Source: Lachnospiraceae bacterium P6B14
Lineage (GTDB): Bacteria > Bacillota > Clostridia > Lachnospirales > Lachnospiraceae
Assembly (NCBI GenBank): GCA_000687695.1
Contig: JHWZ01000003.1
Coordinates: 62,001-126,000 of the forward strand
Length of the DNA stretch: 64,000 nucleotides
Direction of reading: 5' to 3'
This document shows positions 25,925 to 35,533 of this stretch, one piece after another. The notes under the pieces were generated by a model. It made no database searches. It had not been told where the DNA came from and saw nothing but the letters and a program-made list of their open reading frames with translations. A program made the translations under genes and the position numbers. Each line of letters begins with the position of its first letter. Position 1 is the stretch's first letter.

Positions 25925-27535
25925 ATGAACAGACAGCTGAATGAAGACGAGATCGTAGACGGCATAGATGAGGCCATGAGAGAGGGCCGGATCTATGCGG
26001 TACTGCAGCCACAGATCAATCATTCTACAGGCAGAATGGTCGGTGCTGAGGCTCTTATGCGTTGGAATGATCCGGAGAACGGACTTCAGATGCCGGGAAA
26101 CTTCATCCCCATACTTGAGTCTTATGATATGATCTACGAGGCGGACCTTTGTCTGTTTGAGGATGTATGTAAGTTTATCCGCAGCTGTTTGGATGAAAAG
26201 ATCCCGGTAGTTCCCATATCATGCAATGTTTCGAGATATGATGTGTATCAGCATGATTATGTGGAGCAGGTTGAAAAGATCAGAAAAAAATACGATATTC
26301 CGGTCAGATATCTTCGATTCGAGATCACGGAGTCATCCGCGATGGGCGGACTTGAGCTCGTGTTACAGGTGTTAAAGGATCTTCACAAATACGGATATCT
26401 GGTGGAGATGGATGATTTCGGCAGCGGGTATTCTTCCCTGAATGTCCTAAAGGATCTGGATGTCGATATCATTAAGCTTGATATGCGATTTTTGAGAGGC
26501 GGATTTGGAGGTCGTGGTGGTACCATAGTGAGCTCCATAGTTCAGATGACAAGGTGGTTAAATACCCAGATAATCGCCGAAGGAGTAGAGACTGCTGAGC
26601 AGGCTGACTTCATGGAGAGTCTGGGCTGTTATTATATTCAGGGATATTATTATTCCGAGCCACTTCTCAAGGAGACATTCCTAAAAAAGCTGAAGCAGAC
26701 AAATCACGAACCGCTGTCACCTGCGTTAAATCTGATAAGGACTATAGATGCAGGGAAGTTCTGGGAGCCTGAGTCGTTAGAGACGCTGATCTTCAGCAAT
26801 TTTGTCGGAGCAGCGGCCATATTTACGTATAAAGACGGGAAACCGGAGATATTAAGAATTAATAAAAAATATATCAAAGAGCTCGGTATGAACCTTGATG
26901 AGAGAGCTATCATCGGGACCGATCCATGGGAAGGGATAGATGATAATAACAGAGCCATCTATGACGCCACGGTAAAAAGAGCTATCGAGTCCGGTGAAGA
27001 GGAGACCTGTGAGACGTGCAGGATCCTGTGTTCGGACAGCTGCGGGAATGCCAGGATATGGATACGTACGGATCTCAGAGTCATAGGTAACGCGGGAGAT
27101 CAGTATCTGATCTATGCCATGATCCAAAACATCACAACCGAAAAAGAGATCATGATAAAAGCGATGGGCAATGAAAAGCTCTTCAAAAACGCATTTGATC
27201 AGATCAATGTTTTCGCGTGGGAATATATCTTTGAGAACAGAGAGATGCATCCTTGTTTCAGATGTATGAGAGAATTGGGACTTCCGCCGGTGGTGGAGAA
27301 CTATCCGGACCCTGTATTTGAGAGCGGGCTTTTCCCGATGGATTACAAGGATATGTATTATGACATGTTGAAAAAGCTTGAAGAGGGTGAGAAGGAGATG
27401 GAAGCAGTCATTCCTCTCACTGCCGGGAGGATTCCATTCCGCGTCAAATATACGACAGAATTTGATGAAAACGGAAAACCGTTAAAAGCATACGGATCGG
27501 CAGTTATGGTCACGGATGAAGGAGGGCAATCATGA
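25925..27535 (+). CDS. EAL-domain c-di-GMP phosphodiesterase with C-terminal PAS-like domains
   Basis: The N-terminal EAL domain (about residues 10-260) has a complete catalytic set: GAEALMRW, the Asn in ISCNVS, FEITESS, MDDFGSGYSS, IIKLD, AEGVE and QGYYYSEP, so it should hydrolyse c-di-GMP to pGpG. Two PAS-like segments follow (about 275-400 and 405-535), a reversed order compared with most sensor-EAL proteins. No TM. ATG 25925 has GGTGG six bases upstream; ATGs at 25913 and 25886 are alternatives. Its stop overlaps the GGDEF gene start (ATGA). Confidence 0.9.
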   Translation: MNRQLNEDEIVDGIDEAMREGRIYAVLQPQINHSTGRMVGAEALMRWNDPENGLQMPGNFIPILESYDMIYEADLCLFEDVCKFIRSCLDEKIPVVPISCNVSRYDVYQHDYVEQVEKIRKKYDIPVRYLRFEITESSAMGGLELVLQVLKDLHKYGYLVEMDDFGSGYSSLNVLKDLDVDIIKLDMRFLRGGFGGRGGTIVSSIVQMTRWLNTQIIAEGVETAEQADFMESLGCYYIQGYYYSEPLLKETFLKKLKQTNHEPLSPALNLIRTIDAGKFWEPESLETLIFSNFVGAAAIFTYKDGKPEILRINKKYIKELGMNLDERAIIGTDPWEGIDDNNRAIYDATVKRAIESGEEETCETCRILCSDSCGNARIWIRTDLRVIGNAGDQYLIYAMIQNITTEKEIMIKAMGNEKLFKNAFDQINVFAWEYIFENREMHPCFRCMRELGLPPVVENYPDPVFESGLFPMDYKDMYYDMLKKLEEGEKEMEAVIPLTAGRIPFRVKYTTEFDENGKPLKAYGSAVMVTDEGGQS

Positions 27536-29139
27536 AGAATAAGAGTTCACATGGGTTGATGTTCAAGTTTTCCATGGTGTTTGTTATTTTTGCATTGGTT
27601 ATCCTTTCCGTAACAGGTTTTGCGACGTATTTGTCACAGATGAAAAGCTACAAAGTTGAGTGCGAGAATAACATCAGAAATATCGGAGAGTATCTCGCTG
27701 CTCTTATGAAAAATGACGGCACTGATTTCATAAAATATCAGGATTATTTTATGAATAATTATAAAGATATGAAGATCGATTTTGACTTCAACAGTTTCGA
27801 GGAAGCAAGGCAGGTTTTCATCAAGGCTTTCTCAGAAAAATACCCGGGAAAAGCCCTTGGGATCGATGTTCAGATCGAGGAGACACCGAAAGATATACAG
27901 GAAAAATACTTTACTTATTTTCATGAATACTGGCTTCTGACATTTGAAAAAGCACGTACTATTTTTCATCTTCCTTACACTTATTATCTTGTTATGGGCG
28001 ATGATCGTGCGAGACTTGACAGTCTCAAGGAAGGTCAGGATACAAGATACAATGTATGCTACATGATCGATGGTGAACGTACTCAGGATGAGGAAAGGAG
28101 TACGGAATCAGAAAAGTTCCTTTACCTTGGAGACACTTATTACAATGCCCGTGAGGAAAATGAGCTTGAATGGAACACATGGGAAACAGGCAAAAGACAG
28201 GATGGATTCAGAGAGTGGGATAATGACTGGGGACACACCTACAGCTGCTATACTCCGCTTATCATCGAGGGCAAAAAGCTCGGTATAATCGGTACCGAGA
28301 TAGAGGTCGAGACGGTGAATAAGGGCATCCTTATGAACACCCTCGAGCAGACAGGGATCATCGCAGCCATACTTGTTGTCGGGCTGATCGTGATGCTCGT
28401 GATAGTAAGGCAGAGATTTATTCGAAAGATGACAAAGCTGGAGAGTGCCATGTCGAGGTACTCAAATACCAAAGATGTGTCAATAGCCGATGAGGTTGAA
28501 AAGGCATTATCGGGACGTGACGAGATAGATTCGCTCGGGAAGGAATTCGCACTGATGGTACGCGAGGTGGCTGAATACATGCAAAAGATGATCCGAGCCA
28601 ACCGTCAGCTGGAGGTATCGAGAAAACGTGAGCATGAGATGAGTGAACTCGCGATCAGGGATTCTCTCACAGGCATCAGAAACAAGACAGCATATGATCG
28701 TGAAGTGTTTAAGATAGAACGCGAGATAGAGGAAGGCGAAACCATATTCGGTGTAGCCATGTGTGATCTGAATTTCCTGAAAAAGATCAACGATACTTAC
28801 GGTCATGAAAAGGGTGATATGGCGATTCAGAAGCTCTGCCGCGTTATCTGTGTGACGTTTGCACATTCACCGGTATTCCGTATCGGCGGTGACGAGTTCG
28901 CCATTATTCTTAAAAACAATGATTATGCATCAGTCGACAGCCTGATCGAGAAGTTCAATGCCGAACTGAAGGCGTTGTCCTATGACGGAACAGCCGAGAT
29001 GTGGGAGGCTCCGTCTGCAGCGATAGGCTACGCGCTCTATGACGAGAAACTCGATCACGGTTCGTATGAATCGGTATTCAAGCGTGCTGATGGCGAGATG
29101 TACAGGAAAAAGGAAGAAATGAAGGCGGTGAGAGAATGA
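27532..29139 (+). CDS. Membrane GGDEF diguanylate cyclase
   Basis: A 535-residue protein: TM1 at about residues 12-30, a large extracellular sensor (about 31-275), TM2 at about 280-300, a HAMP-like linker, then a GGDEF domain with RDSLTGIRNKTAYD and the intact active site RIGGDEFAI. The RxxD inhibitory site is not visible. It synthesises c-di-GMP from GTP. It is encoded directly after the EAL gene with a 4-base overlap, so synthesis and breakdown are produced together, and its own stop overlaps hypB. Confidence 0.92.
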   Translation: MKNKSSHGLMFKFSMVFVIFALVILSVTGFATYLSQMKSYKVECENNIRNIGEYLAALMKNDGTDFIKYQDYFMNNYKDMKIDFDFNSFEEARQVFIKAFSEKYPGKALGIDVQIEETPKDIQEKYFTYFHEYWLLTFEKARTIFHLPYTYYLVMGDDRARLDSLKEGQDTRYNVCYMIDGERTQDEERSTESEKFLYLGDTYYNAREENELEWNTWETGKRQDGFREWDNDWGHTYSCYTPLIIEGKKLGIIGTEIEVETVNKGILMNTLEQTGIIAAILVVGLIVMLVIVRQRFIRKMTKLESAMSRYSNTKDVSIADEVEKALSGRDEIDSLGKEFALMVREVAEYMQKMIRANRQLEVSRKREHEMSELAIRDSLTGIRNKTAYDREVFKIEREIEEGETIFGVAMCDLNFLKKINDTYGHEKGDMAIQKLCRVICVTFAHSPVFRIGGDEFAIILKNNDYASVDSLIEKFNAELKALSYDGTAEMWEAPSAAIGYALYDEKLDHGSYESVFKRADGEMYRKKEEMKAVRE

Positions 29140-29816
29140 GCGACAGTGTAAGGATTATTGATATAAAAAGCAATGTTCTGGAGGACAATGACGCTGAGGC
29201 AGATCGACTTAGAAGTGAGCTTAAGGACAGAGGGATATTTCTTCTGAACCTGATGTCATCTCCGGGCTCCGGCAAAACCACAACGTTAGGTCGTACCGTG
29301 ACCAAACTCAAGGATAAATACAGTATCGGAGTTATGGAAGCGGATATCGATTCCGATGTGGACGCGAAGACGATCGCTAACCTTGGAGTACATGCTATCC
29401 AGCTTCACACAGGCGGAATGTGCCATCTGGATGCGAGCATGACAAAGCAGGGTGTCGATGAGTTGACCGAAAAAAAGGTCGAGCTCGCCATCTTAGAGAA
29501 TGTCGGAAACCTGGTTTGTCCCGCGGAGTTTGATACGGGCGCCTGCAAAAATGTAATGATACTCTCAGTGCCTGAGGGTGATGATAAGCCACTCAAATAC
29601 CCGCTCATGTTCTCTATCTGTGACGTGGTTCTCATCAACAAAACAGACGTGATGCCTTACTTTGATTTCGACATGGATGCGGCAAAGGAAAACATCAAAA
29701 AAAGAAATCCTGACGCGAAGGTGATCCCGATTTGCGCGAAAACAGGTGAGGGTATCGACGAATGGTGTGAGTGGTTGAGTTCACAGGTGGATGCATGGCT
29801 GCAAACAGAAAAATAG
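29136..29816 (+). CDS. hypB: Hydrogenase/urease nickel-insertion GTPase HypB
   Basis: A 226-residue SIMIBI GTPase with P-loop SSPGSGKTT, the metal-binding Cys-His of GGMCHLDASM, the conserved ENVGNLVCPAEFDTGA and NKTD. HypB loads nickel for [NiFe]-hydrogenase maturation. The His-rich N-terminal extension of some orthologues is absent. It overlaps the GGDEF gene by four bases and has no hypA or hydrogenase genes around it, so its client is encoded elsewhere. Confidence 0.94.
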   Translation: MSDSVRIIDIKSNVLEDNDAEADRLRSELKDRGIFLLNLMSSPGSGKTTTLGRTVTKLKDKYSIGVMEADIDSDVDAKTIANLGVHAIQLHTGGMCHLDASMTKQGVDELTEKKVELAILENVGNLVCPAEFDTGACKNVMILSVPEGDDKPLKYPLMFSICDVVLINKTDVMPYFDFDMDAAKENIKKRNPDAKVIPICAKTGEGIDEWCEWLSSQVDAWLQTEK

Positions 29817-30622
29817 TCATAAAAGATGATCTGGATCTCGAGAAGATAAGAGTGTCCGGCCAGGCGTTTCGGATCCGGGCGATGGATGACGGAACTTATC
29901 GGTTTATCACCGGTGAGGATGTTTTGTACATCAGAAATACAAATGATGATGAGTATGAGATATCCTGTTCCGAAGAAGAGTTTAAAGCTGTTTGGCATGA
30001 CTATTTTGATCTGGACAGAAGCTATTCGCTTATCAGAAAAGAGTTCAGAGGGCGTCATGGATTTATTGACGAATCCATGGATAACGGTAAGGGTATAAGG
30101 ATATTGAGACAGGATCCTTTTGAGATGCTTATCACCTTTATTATTTCCCAGCGTAAAAATATCCCGGCGATCTCAGCATCGGTGGAGAAGCTGTGTGAAA
30201 GATACGGTCATAGTATAGATACAGACCGGGAGAAGCTTTATTCTTTTCCTTCGCCTGAGGCGCTTTTTGGTGTATCGGATACGGAGCTGCGCGAGTGCAG
30301 CCTCGGATACAGAGCGCCGTATGTTGCGGATGCGGCATACAGGGTTGCAACAGGAAAAACAGATTTGGAAGGACTCAAAGAGCTCCCCGATGAGGAGCTT
30401 TTTAATGAGTTAATAAAGGTTCATGGTGTCGGGAAAAAGGTGGCGAATTGTATTTGCCTTTTTGCATATTCCAGAGTGGGTATGGTACCCGTCGATGTAT
30501 GGATACAAAGAGCGATAGAAGAAAGGTGTGACGGAGTATCTCCGTTTGAGCTTTTCGGCGAGTATGCCGGTATCATGCAACAGTATATTTTTTATAATAT
30601 GCGTGAGTATAGTCGGGGGTGA
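29795..30622 (+). CDS. 8-oxoguanine DNA glycosylase/AP lyase (OGG1 type)
   Basis: A 275-residue HhH-GPD glycosylase. The helix-hairpin-helix and catalytic Lys are in HGVGKKVANCICLF, followed by the conserved catalytic Asp in VPVDVWIQRA, closely matching OGG1 (GVGTKVADC ... PVDV). The N-terminal domain and DPFEMLITFIISQRKNI also fit. It excises oxidised guanine from DNA. ATG 29795 has AGGTGG four bases before it and overlaps the hypB end by 22 bases. Confidence 0.9.
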   Translation: MAANRKIVIKDDLDLEKIRVSGQAFRIRAMDDGTYRFITGEDVLYIRNTNDDEYEISCSEEEFKAVWHDYFDLDRSYSLIRKEFRGRHGFIDESMDNGKGIRILRQDPFEMLITFIISQRKNIPAISASVEKLCERYGHSIDTDREKLYSFPSPEALFGVSDTELRECSLGYRAPYVADAAYRVATGKTDLEGLKELPDEELFNELIKVHGVGKKVANCICLFAYSRVGMVPVDVWIQRAIEERCDGVSPFELFGEYAGIMQQYIFYNMREYSRG

Positions 30623-30626
30623 TCGG

Positions 30627-31391
30627 GTGGATTATCGCAGAGAACAGTTCTACAAGGACTTTGTCCAGCGCGAGGAAAACTTCTTACGTGCGCCCTACAA
30701 CCCTGAGATAGAGTTTTATAATACGATAAAAACAGGTGACGTAAAGCGTACTAAGGAGCTTTGTGAGGAGAAGCTGGAGGACAAGCCCGGACTCGGAAAA
30801 CTGTCGGATAATACTCTACAGAACTTAAAGTATCACTTTGTCATCACGACCGCTCAGGTGGCCAGATACTGCATTGAGGGAGGTATGGATCTTTCCGAGG
30901 CGTATTCACTCAGTGATTTTTATATCCAGAAGGCTGACAGATGTAACAAAACACAGCAGATCACGGAGCTGCATCCCGTGATGGCACTCGATTACGCGAC
31001 GCGTATGAGGAAGCTCAGAAGGAACTCGATCTGTTCCAAGCAGATAGCGCTTTGCATCGATTATATTTTTGACAATCTGCACGAGAGGATAACGGTGGAT
31101 GAGCTCGCTGACTATGTGAATCTGAATCCGAGTTATCTGTCGAGGCTTTTTAAATCCGAGGTCGGGACCTCGATCAGTGATTATATCAGACAGAAAAAGA
31201 TAGAGACTGCAAAAAATATGCTGATATATTCGGACTATAAGCCTGCGGAAATATCGTCGATTTTGGCGTTTCCGAACCAGAGCTATTTTACTGAGGTATT
31301 CAGAAAGCTTACGGGTCTTACTCCGGCAAAATATAAAAAGCAATACTTCAGGACGACACATCAGGACGGCACTTATGACGAGAATATGTGA
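30627..31391 (+). CDS. AraC-family transcriptional regulator
   Basis: A 254-residue regulator. Residues about 150-250 hold the double helix-turn-helix: ITVDELADYVNLNPSYLSRLFKSEVGTSISDYI and ISSILAFPNQSYFTEVFRKLTGLTPAKYKK. The N-terminal 145 residues are helical and resemble no sugar-binding cupin. The start is GTG 30627, after GGGGGTGAT. It lies upstream of the GH5 gene, which it may control, as is common for carbohydrate genes in this group. Confidence 0.88.
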   Translation: MDYRREQFYKDFVQREENFLRAPYNPEIEFYNTIKTGDVKRTKELCEEKLEDKPGLGKLSDNTLQNLKYHFVITTAQVARYCIEGGMDLSEAYSLSDFYIQKADRCNKTQQITELHPVMALDYATRMRKLRRNSICSKQIALCIDYIFDNLHERITVDELADYVNLNPSYLSRLFKSEVGTSISDYIRQKKIETAKNMLIYSDYKPAEISSILAFPNQSYFTEVFRKLTGLTPAKYKKQYFRTTHQDGTYDENM

Positions 31392-31502
31392 TACCCGTCA
31401 TGATTCCGATATTTAGGTCATTATACAGATATACCATTTTCCTTAATAGAGTTAGTATTATTGAAGGGTAATGTAAACAGGTAATTGAAATGGAGGGTGT
31501 TT

Positions 31503-32531
31503 ATGAAACGTTGGGAAGGTTATGAAAAAGGTGTGAATGTAGGCGGATGGTTATCTCAGTGCGACCATACCAAGGATACGTATGAGAACTTCGTGGTTCA
31601 GGATGATTTCAAGACGATAGCAGGTTGGGGTCTTGATCATGTCCGTGTTCCCGTGGATTACGATCTGGTTGAGGACAAGGAAGGAAACACTCTGCCCGAC
31701 GGTTATAAATACATAGATAATGCGATCACATGGTGTCAGGAAAACAATCTTAATATGATACTCGATCTGCACAAGACGTTCGGATTCTCCTTTGATGACG
31801 GAGAGGGCGAGGACGGATTTTTCGATAATCCTGATTATCAGGAACGTTTTTATAAGCTGTGGGAGATGTTTGCCACCAAATACGGAAAGTATTCCGATAT
31901 GCTCGCATTCGAGCTTCTCAACGAGGTTACGAAAAAGGAGTATATGGACAAATGGAATGAGATCGCGGATACCTGTATAAAAAGGATCAGAAAGATCGCT
32001 CCGAACGTATACATCCTCGTCGGCGGATACTATAACAACAGTATCGAGTCTCTGCCCGCGCTGCGTCCGCCTGTAGATGATCATATCATCTATACATTCC
32101 ATTGCTATGAGCCGTTGATCTTTACACACCAGGGTGCGTACTGGGCACCGGGCATGGATACTTCCTTCAGACTTTCTCTCGACTCCACTTACGGAGATAT
32201 GAATGAGGATTCAAAAAAGCAGCTCTCACAGGTGACAGTCGGATTCGCAGGCTTTGACCCGAATGAGAAGTTCGGACCGGAGTATTTTGAAAAGCTGTTT
32301 TCCGAGGCTGTAGGTGTCGCTGAGGAGAGAGATGTTCCGCTTTACTGCGGTGAGTACGGAGTTATCAATCTCGCCGATGCAGGGGAGAGCCTGGCTTGGT
32401 ACAAGATCATAAATGCGGCCTTTAGAAAGCATGGCATCGGAAGAGCGGCATGGAACTTCCGCCAGAAGGATTTCGGGCTTGTCGATGAGCATTTGAAGCC
32501 TGTTATCGATGAACTTTTGAATTATTTATAA
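31503..32531 (+). CDS. Glycoside hydrolase family 5 enzyme, cytoplasmic
   Basis: A 342-residue (beta/alpha)8 hydrolase with GVNVGGWLSQC at the N-terminus, the acid/base Glu in FELLNEV and the nucleophile Glu in LYCGEYGVI, plus the FHCYEP strand. There is no signal peptide, so it probably acts inside the cell on imported beta-linked oligosaccharides rather than on polymer. GGAGGG precedes ATG 31503. The exact substrate (glucan, mannan or other) cannot be decided from sequence. Confidence 0.9.
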   Translation: MKRWEGYEKGVNVGGWLSQCDHTKDTYENFVVQDDFKTIAGWGLDHVRVPVDYDLVEDKEGNTLPDGYKYIDNAITWCQENNLNMILDLHKTFGFSFDDGEGEDGFFDNPDYQERFYKLWEMFATKYGKYSDMLAFELLNEVTKKEYMDKWNEIADTCIKRIRKIAPNVYILVGGYYNNSIESLPALRPPVDDHIIYTFHCYEPLIFTHQGAYWAPGMDTSFRLSLDSTYGDMNEDSKKQLSQVTVGFAGFDPNEKFGPEYFEKLFSEAVGVAEERDVPLYCGEYGVINLADAGESLAWYKIINAAFRKHGIGRAAWNFRQKDFGLVDEHLKPVIDELLNYL

Positions 32532-32546
32532 AAAGCTTCACATAGC

Positions 32547-32575
32547 AAAAAAGCCTTGCTTAGTCAAGGCTTTTT
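32547..32575 (+). terminator. Rho-independent terminator after the GH5 gene
   Basis: AAAAAAGCCTTG-CTTAGT-CAAGGC-TTTTT stem-loop. Confidence 0.85.
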
Positions 32576-32584
32576 GTGTATAAT
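32556..32584 (+). promoter_or_regulatory. SigA-type promoter overlapping the terminator
   Basis: TTGCTT (32556-32561) inside the terminator stem, 17-bp spacer containing the T-run, TATAAT (32579-32584). It would drive the phosphatase gene. Confidence 0.65.
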
Positions 32585-32656
32585 AGCATAAGGATTATAT
32601 GGATTACGATTAGGATTTAATGGATTACAAAAAAGGATTACAGGAAGGAACTGAAT

Positions 32657-33115
32657 ATGCTTAGAATTCTATTTATCTGCCACGGCAACGTGTGCAGGTC
32701 CAGTTGTGCTGAGTATGTTTTTAAGGATATGCTCAAAAAAGAGGACCGTTCGGATGATTTTTATGTGGAGTCCAAGGCAACATCTACCGAGGAACTCGGA
32801 AACGGGGTTTACCCGCCGATGGAGAGAGTTCTGATCTCTCACGGCATCACCTGCAGCGGACACAGAGCACGCCAGATGAAAAAAGATGACTATGATGATT
32901 TTGATCTGATCATCGGTATGGATTCCGAAAACATGTTTTACATGAAGAGGCTTTGGCCTGATGATCCGGGCGAAAAGCTGAAGTTGTTACTTGACTATAC
33001 GGATAATCCGAGAGAGATTTCGGATCCGTGGTATACCAGGGATTTTGAAAAGGCTTTCAAAGAGATAGAGGAGGGGTGTACGGCACTCCTTGAGGAGCTG
33101 TCTCAAAAAATATAA
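32657..33115 (+). CDS. Low-molecular-weight protein tyrosine phosphatase
   Basis: A 152-residue protein with the P-loop CHGNVCRS (CX5R) at the N-terminus and the general-acid segment DPWYTRDFE near the C-terminus, both at their usual positions. Members dephosphorylate tyrosine on proteins, often bacterial tyrosine kinases of capsule synthesis; no kinase is encoded nearby. AGGAAGG precedes ATG 32657. Confidence 0.93.
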   Translation: MLRILFICHGNVCRSSCAEYVFKDMLKKEDRSDDFYVESKATSTEELGNGVYPPMERVLISHGITCSGHRARQMKKDDYDDFDLIIGMDSENMFYMKRLWPDDPGEKLKLLLDYTDNPREISDPWYTRDFEKAFKEIEEGCTALLEELSQKI

Positions 33116-33153
33116 CATGTACGTGGAATACACGTGTGAAAGGCGGTTAGGAC

Positions 33154-34530
33154 ATGAAACTGTGGGGCGGACGATTTACCAAGGAGACTGATGAGCTGGT
33201 AAACAGCTTTAATGCGTCCATCAGCTTTGATAGAAGATTTTATAAACAGGATATACTCGGGAGCATAGCGCATGTTACCATGCTTGAAAAGCAGGGGATC
33301 CTCACATGTGATGAGAAGGATGCGATAGTTGCCGGACTGAAGGGAATCCTTGATGATATCGATAGCGGAGCGCTCGTGATCGATGAGAGTGCCGAGGATA
33401 TCCACAGCTTTGTGGAGGGAACCCTCATTGAGCGTATCGGTGATCCCGGCAAAAAGCTTCATACGGGTCGCAGCCGAAACGATCAGGTGGCCCTTGATAT
33501 GCGCCTTTATACGCGTGATGAGATCATCGCAATAAATGATCTCGTAAAGGAGCTTATGGCTGTTGTTCACAGGCTTATGAAGGAAAACATAGATACATAT
33601 ATGCCGGGCTTTACCCACATGCAAAAGGCACAGCCCGTCACATTTGCTCACCATATGGGAGCATACTTTGAGATGTTCAGACGTGACCGCAGCAGACTGA
33701 GAGATATATACGACAGGATGAATTATTGTCCTTTGGGTGCGGGAGCTCTCGCAGGTACCACTTATCCTTTGGATCGTACTGATACCGCGTCACTCCTTCA
33801 GTTTGACGGTCCTACGTTCAACAGCATGGATTCGGTTTCCGACAGGGATTATCTGATCGAGCTGATGAGTGCTTTGTCCACCATCATGATGCATCTGAGC
33901 CGTCTGTGCGAGGAGATCATCATGTGGAACTCAGATGAGTACAGGTTTGTCGAGATGGATGACACATACTCAACAGGTTCATCTATCATGCCTCAGAAAA
34001 AGAATCCCGATATCGCCGAGCTTATCCGCGGAAAGACGGGACGCGTGTACGGTGCGCTCACATCTATTCTTACGACGATGAAAGGGCTTCCTTTAGCATA
34101 TAACAAAGATATGCAGGAGGATAAGGAGCTTTGCTTCGATGCGATAGATACCGTAAAGGGATGCCTCGCTCTGTGCACCGGGATGATCGATACTATGAAG
34201 ATAAATCCCGAGGCGATGGCAGAGAGCGCGAAGAGAGGCTTTACGAATGCGACGGATGCTGCAGACTATCTGGTGAACCACGGAGTTCCGTTCCGTGACG
34301 CGCATGGTATCATCGGACAGCTCGTGCTCATGTGTATTGACAGAGGCATATCATTGGATGAGTTGCCTCTAGCTGAATACAAGAAAATCTCACCTGTGTT
34401 CGAGGAGGATATCTTTGATGCCATCTCTATGAAGACATGTGTAGAACGCCGAAATATCATAGGTGCTCCCGGACCGACTGCGATGAAGGCTGTCATCGCA
34501 ACGAATGAGGAATATCTCGAGGAAACCTAA
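33154..34530 (+). CDS. argH: Argininosuccinate lyase
   Basis: A 458-residue member of the fumarase/aspartase superfamily. The ArgH N-terminus KLWGGRFTKETDELVNSFNAS, HTGRSRNDQVALD, THMQKAQPVTFAHH and the superfamily signature SSIMPQKKNPD are all present. It splits argininosuccinate into arginine and fumarate. argG is not adjacent here, so the arginine pathway is dispersed. Confidence 0.97.
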   Translation: MKLWGGRFTKETDELVNSFNASISFDRRFYKQDILGSIAHVTMLEKQGILTCDEKDAIVAGLKGILDDIDSGALVIDESAEDIHSFVEGTLIERIGDPGKKLHTGRSRNDQVALDMRLYTRDEIIAINDLVKELMAVVHRLMKENIDTYMPGFTHMQKAQPVTFAHHMGAYFEMFRRDRSRLRDIYDRMNYCPLGAGALAGTTYPLDRTDTASLLQFDGPTFNSMDSVSDRDYLIELMSALSTIMMHLSRLCEEIIMWNSDEYRFVEMDDTYSTGSSIMPQKKNPDIAELIRGKTGRVYGALTSILTTMKGLPLAYNKDMQEDKELCFDAIDTVKGCLALCTGMIDTMKINPEAMAESAKRGFTNATDAADYLVNHGVPFRDAHGIIGQLVLMCIDRGISLDELPLAEYKKISPVFEEDIFDAISMKTCVERRNIIGAPGPTAMKAVIATNEEYLEET

Positions 34531-34560
34531 ACAGACAGCGGTAGATTTTTCAAAATTGAC

Positions 34561-34589
34561 TTGATTATTTCACATTTTGAGTTTAAAAT
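34561..34589 (+). promoter_or_regulatory. SigA-type promoter for the lytic transglycosylase gene
   Basis: TTGATT (34561-34566), 17-bp spacer, TAAAAT (34584-34589). Confidence 0.6.
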
Positions 34590-34623
34590 AGAGTCAAACC
34601 ATAGGAAAGGATAGGTGGTTCCT

Positions 34624-35520
34624 ATGTCTATGTCGACGATGGTCGTGACTGATGTCATGAGTGCTCCCGCCAGTGGTTCTGCGGTAGCGTATTCAGGTTT
34701 GGTTCAGACTGATGAAGATACGACCATAACCCCATTTAAAACTGTTTTGAAACAAGCGACTTCTGCCAAACAGGCTCAGAAGTCTTCTTCTGATACTTCC
34801 GCAAAATCAGTTCAGAAAGCGGAGTCGGTAAAGGCTACGCAGGAGAGCTCTGCTACGGGTACTACCAAACTCGAGAATATTTTTAAAAGAGCGTCGGAGA
34901 AGTACGGCGTTTCGTATGATTTTCTGGTAGCTGTAGCGAAGGCTGAAAGTGATTTCAATCCCAAGTGTGTTTCGAGTGCGGGCGCGATGGGGATCATGCA
35001 GCTGATGCCGGATGAGGTAAAGGACATGAATGTTTCCGATCCGTATGATGCGGAGCAGAACATCATGGCATCAACGAGACTTCTTGCCGCTCACTTAAAG
35101 AAGTTTGACGGGGATTATACACTGGCAGCTGCGGCGTATAACGCGGGAAGCGGCGCGGTCAAAAAGTATGGGGGAGTGCCTCCGTATAAAGAGACTCAGA
35201 ATTATGTTAAAAAGATAAATCAGTACATGAAGGAAGGTGTAAAGGTACCGGACAAGGATATAAAGGTGTCTTATGACTATTCCGCATATGAGGGGAAGGA
35301 AGTCAAGCATACCGGCGCGTCCGATGCGAAGAGTTCGTCATCATCGGGAACGAATACCGATACGACGAATCAGGCAGAGGGCTTCGATCAGGGTGTGATG
35401 GCAACAGATGAGGATTGGGACAAGGTCCGTATCACGGTAGGCACCGGAAATGAAGCGGTGACGATGACGTATGGAGCTTATCAAAAATACAAGGAGCTTG
35501 GATCGTTAGGTGTAGGCTGA
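34624..35520 (+). CDS. Lytic transglycosylase (SLT domain), possibly flagellum-associated
   Basis: A 298-residue protein. A Ser/Thr/Lys-rich N-terminal region (about residues 1-80) precedes an SLT domain with the catalytic Glu in AKAESDFNP, then GAMGIMQLMP and AAAYNAGSGAV. The C-terminal 85 residues are polar. There is no Sec signal peptide, which would be odd for a wall-cleaving enzyme unless export is by the flagellar apparatus. The next gene encodes a YvyF-like flagellar-region protein, supporting that idea. AGGTGG precedes ATG 34624. Confidence 0.87.
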   Translation: MSMSTMVVTDVMSAPASGSAVAYSGLVQTDEDTTITPFKTVLKQATSAKQAQKSSSDTSAKSVQKAESVKATQESSATGTTKLENIFKRASEKYGVSYDFLVAVAKAESDFNPKCVSSAGAMGIMQLMPDEVKDMNVSDPYDAEQNIMASTRLLAAHLKKFDGDYTLAAAAYNAGSGAVKKYGGVPPYKETQNYVKKINQYMKEGVKVPDKDIKVSYDYSAYEGKEVKHTGASDAKSSSSSGTNTDTTNQAEGFDQGVMATDEDWDKVRITVGTGNEAVTMTYGAYQKYKELGSLGVG

Positions 35521-35533
35521 AAGGACTTATAAT

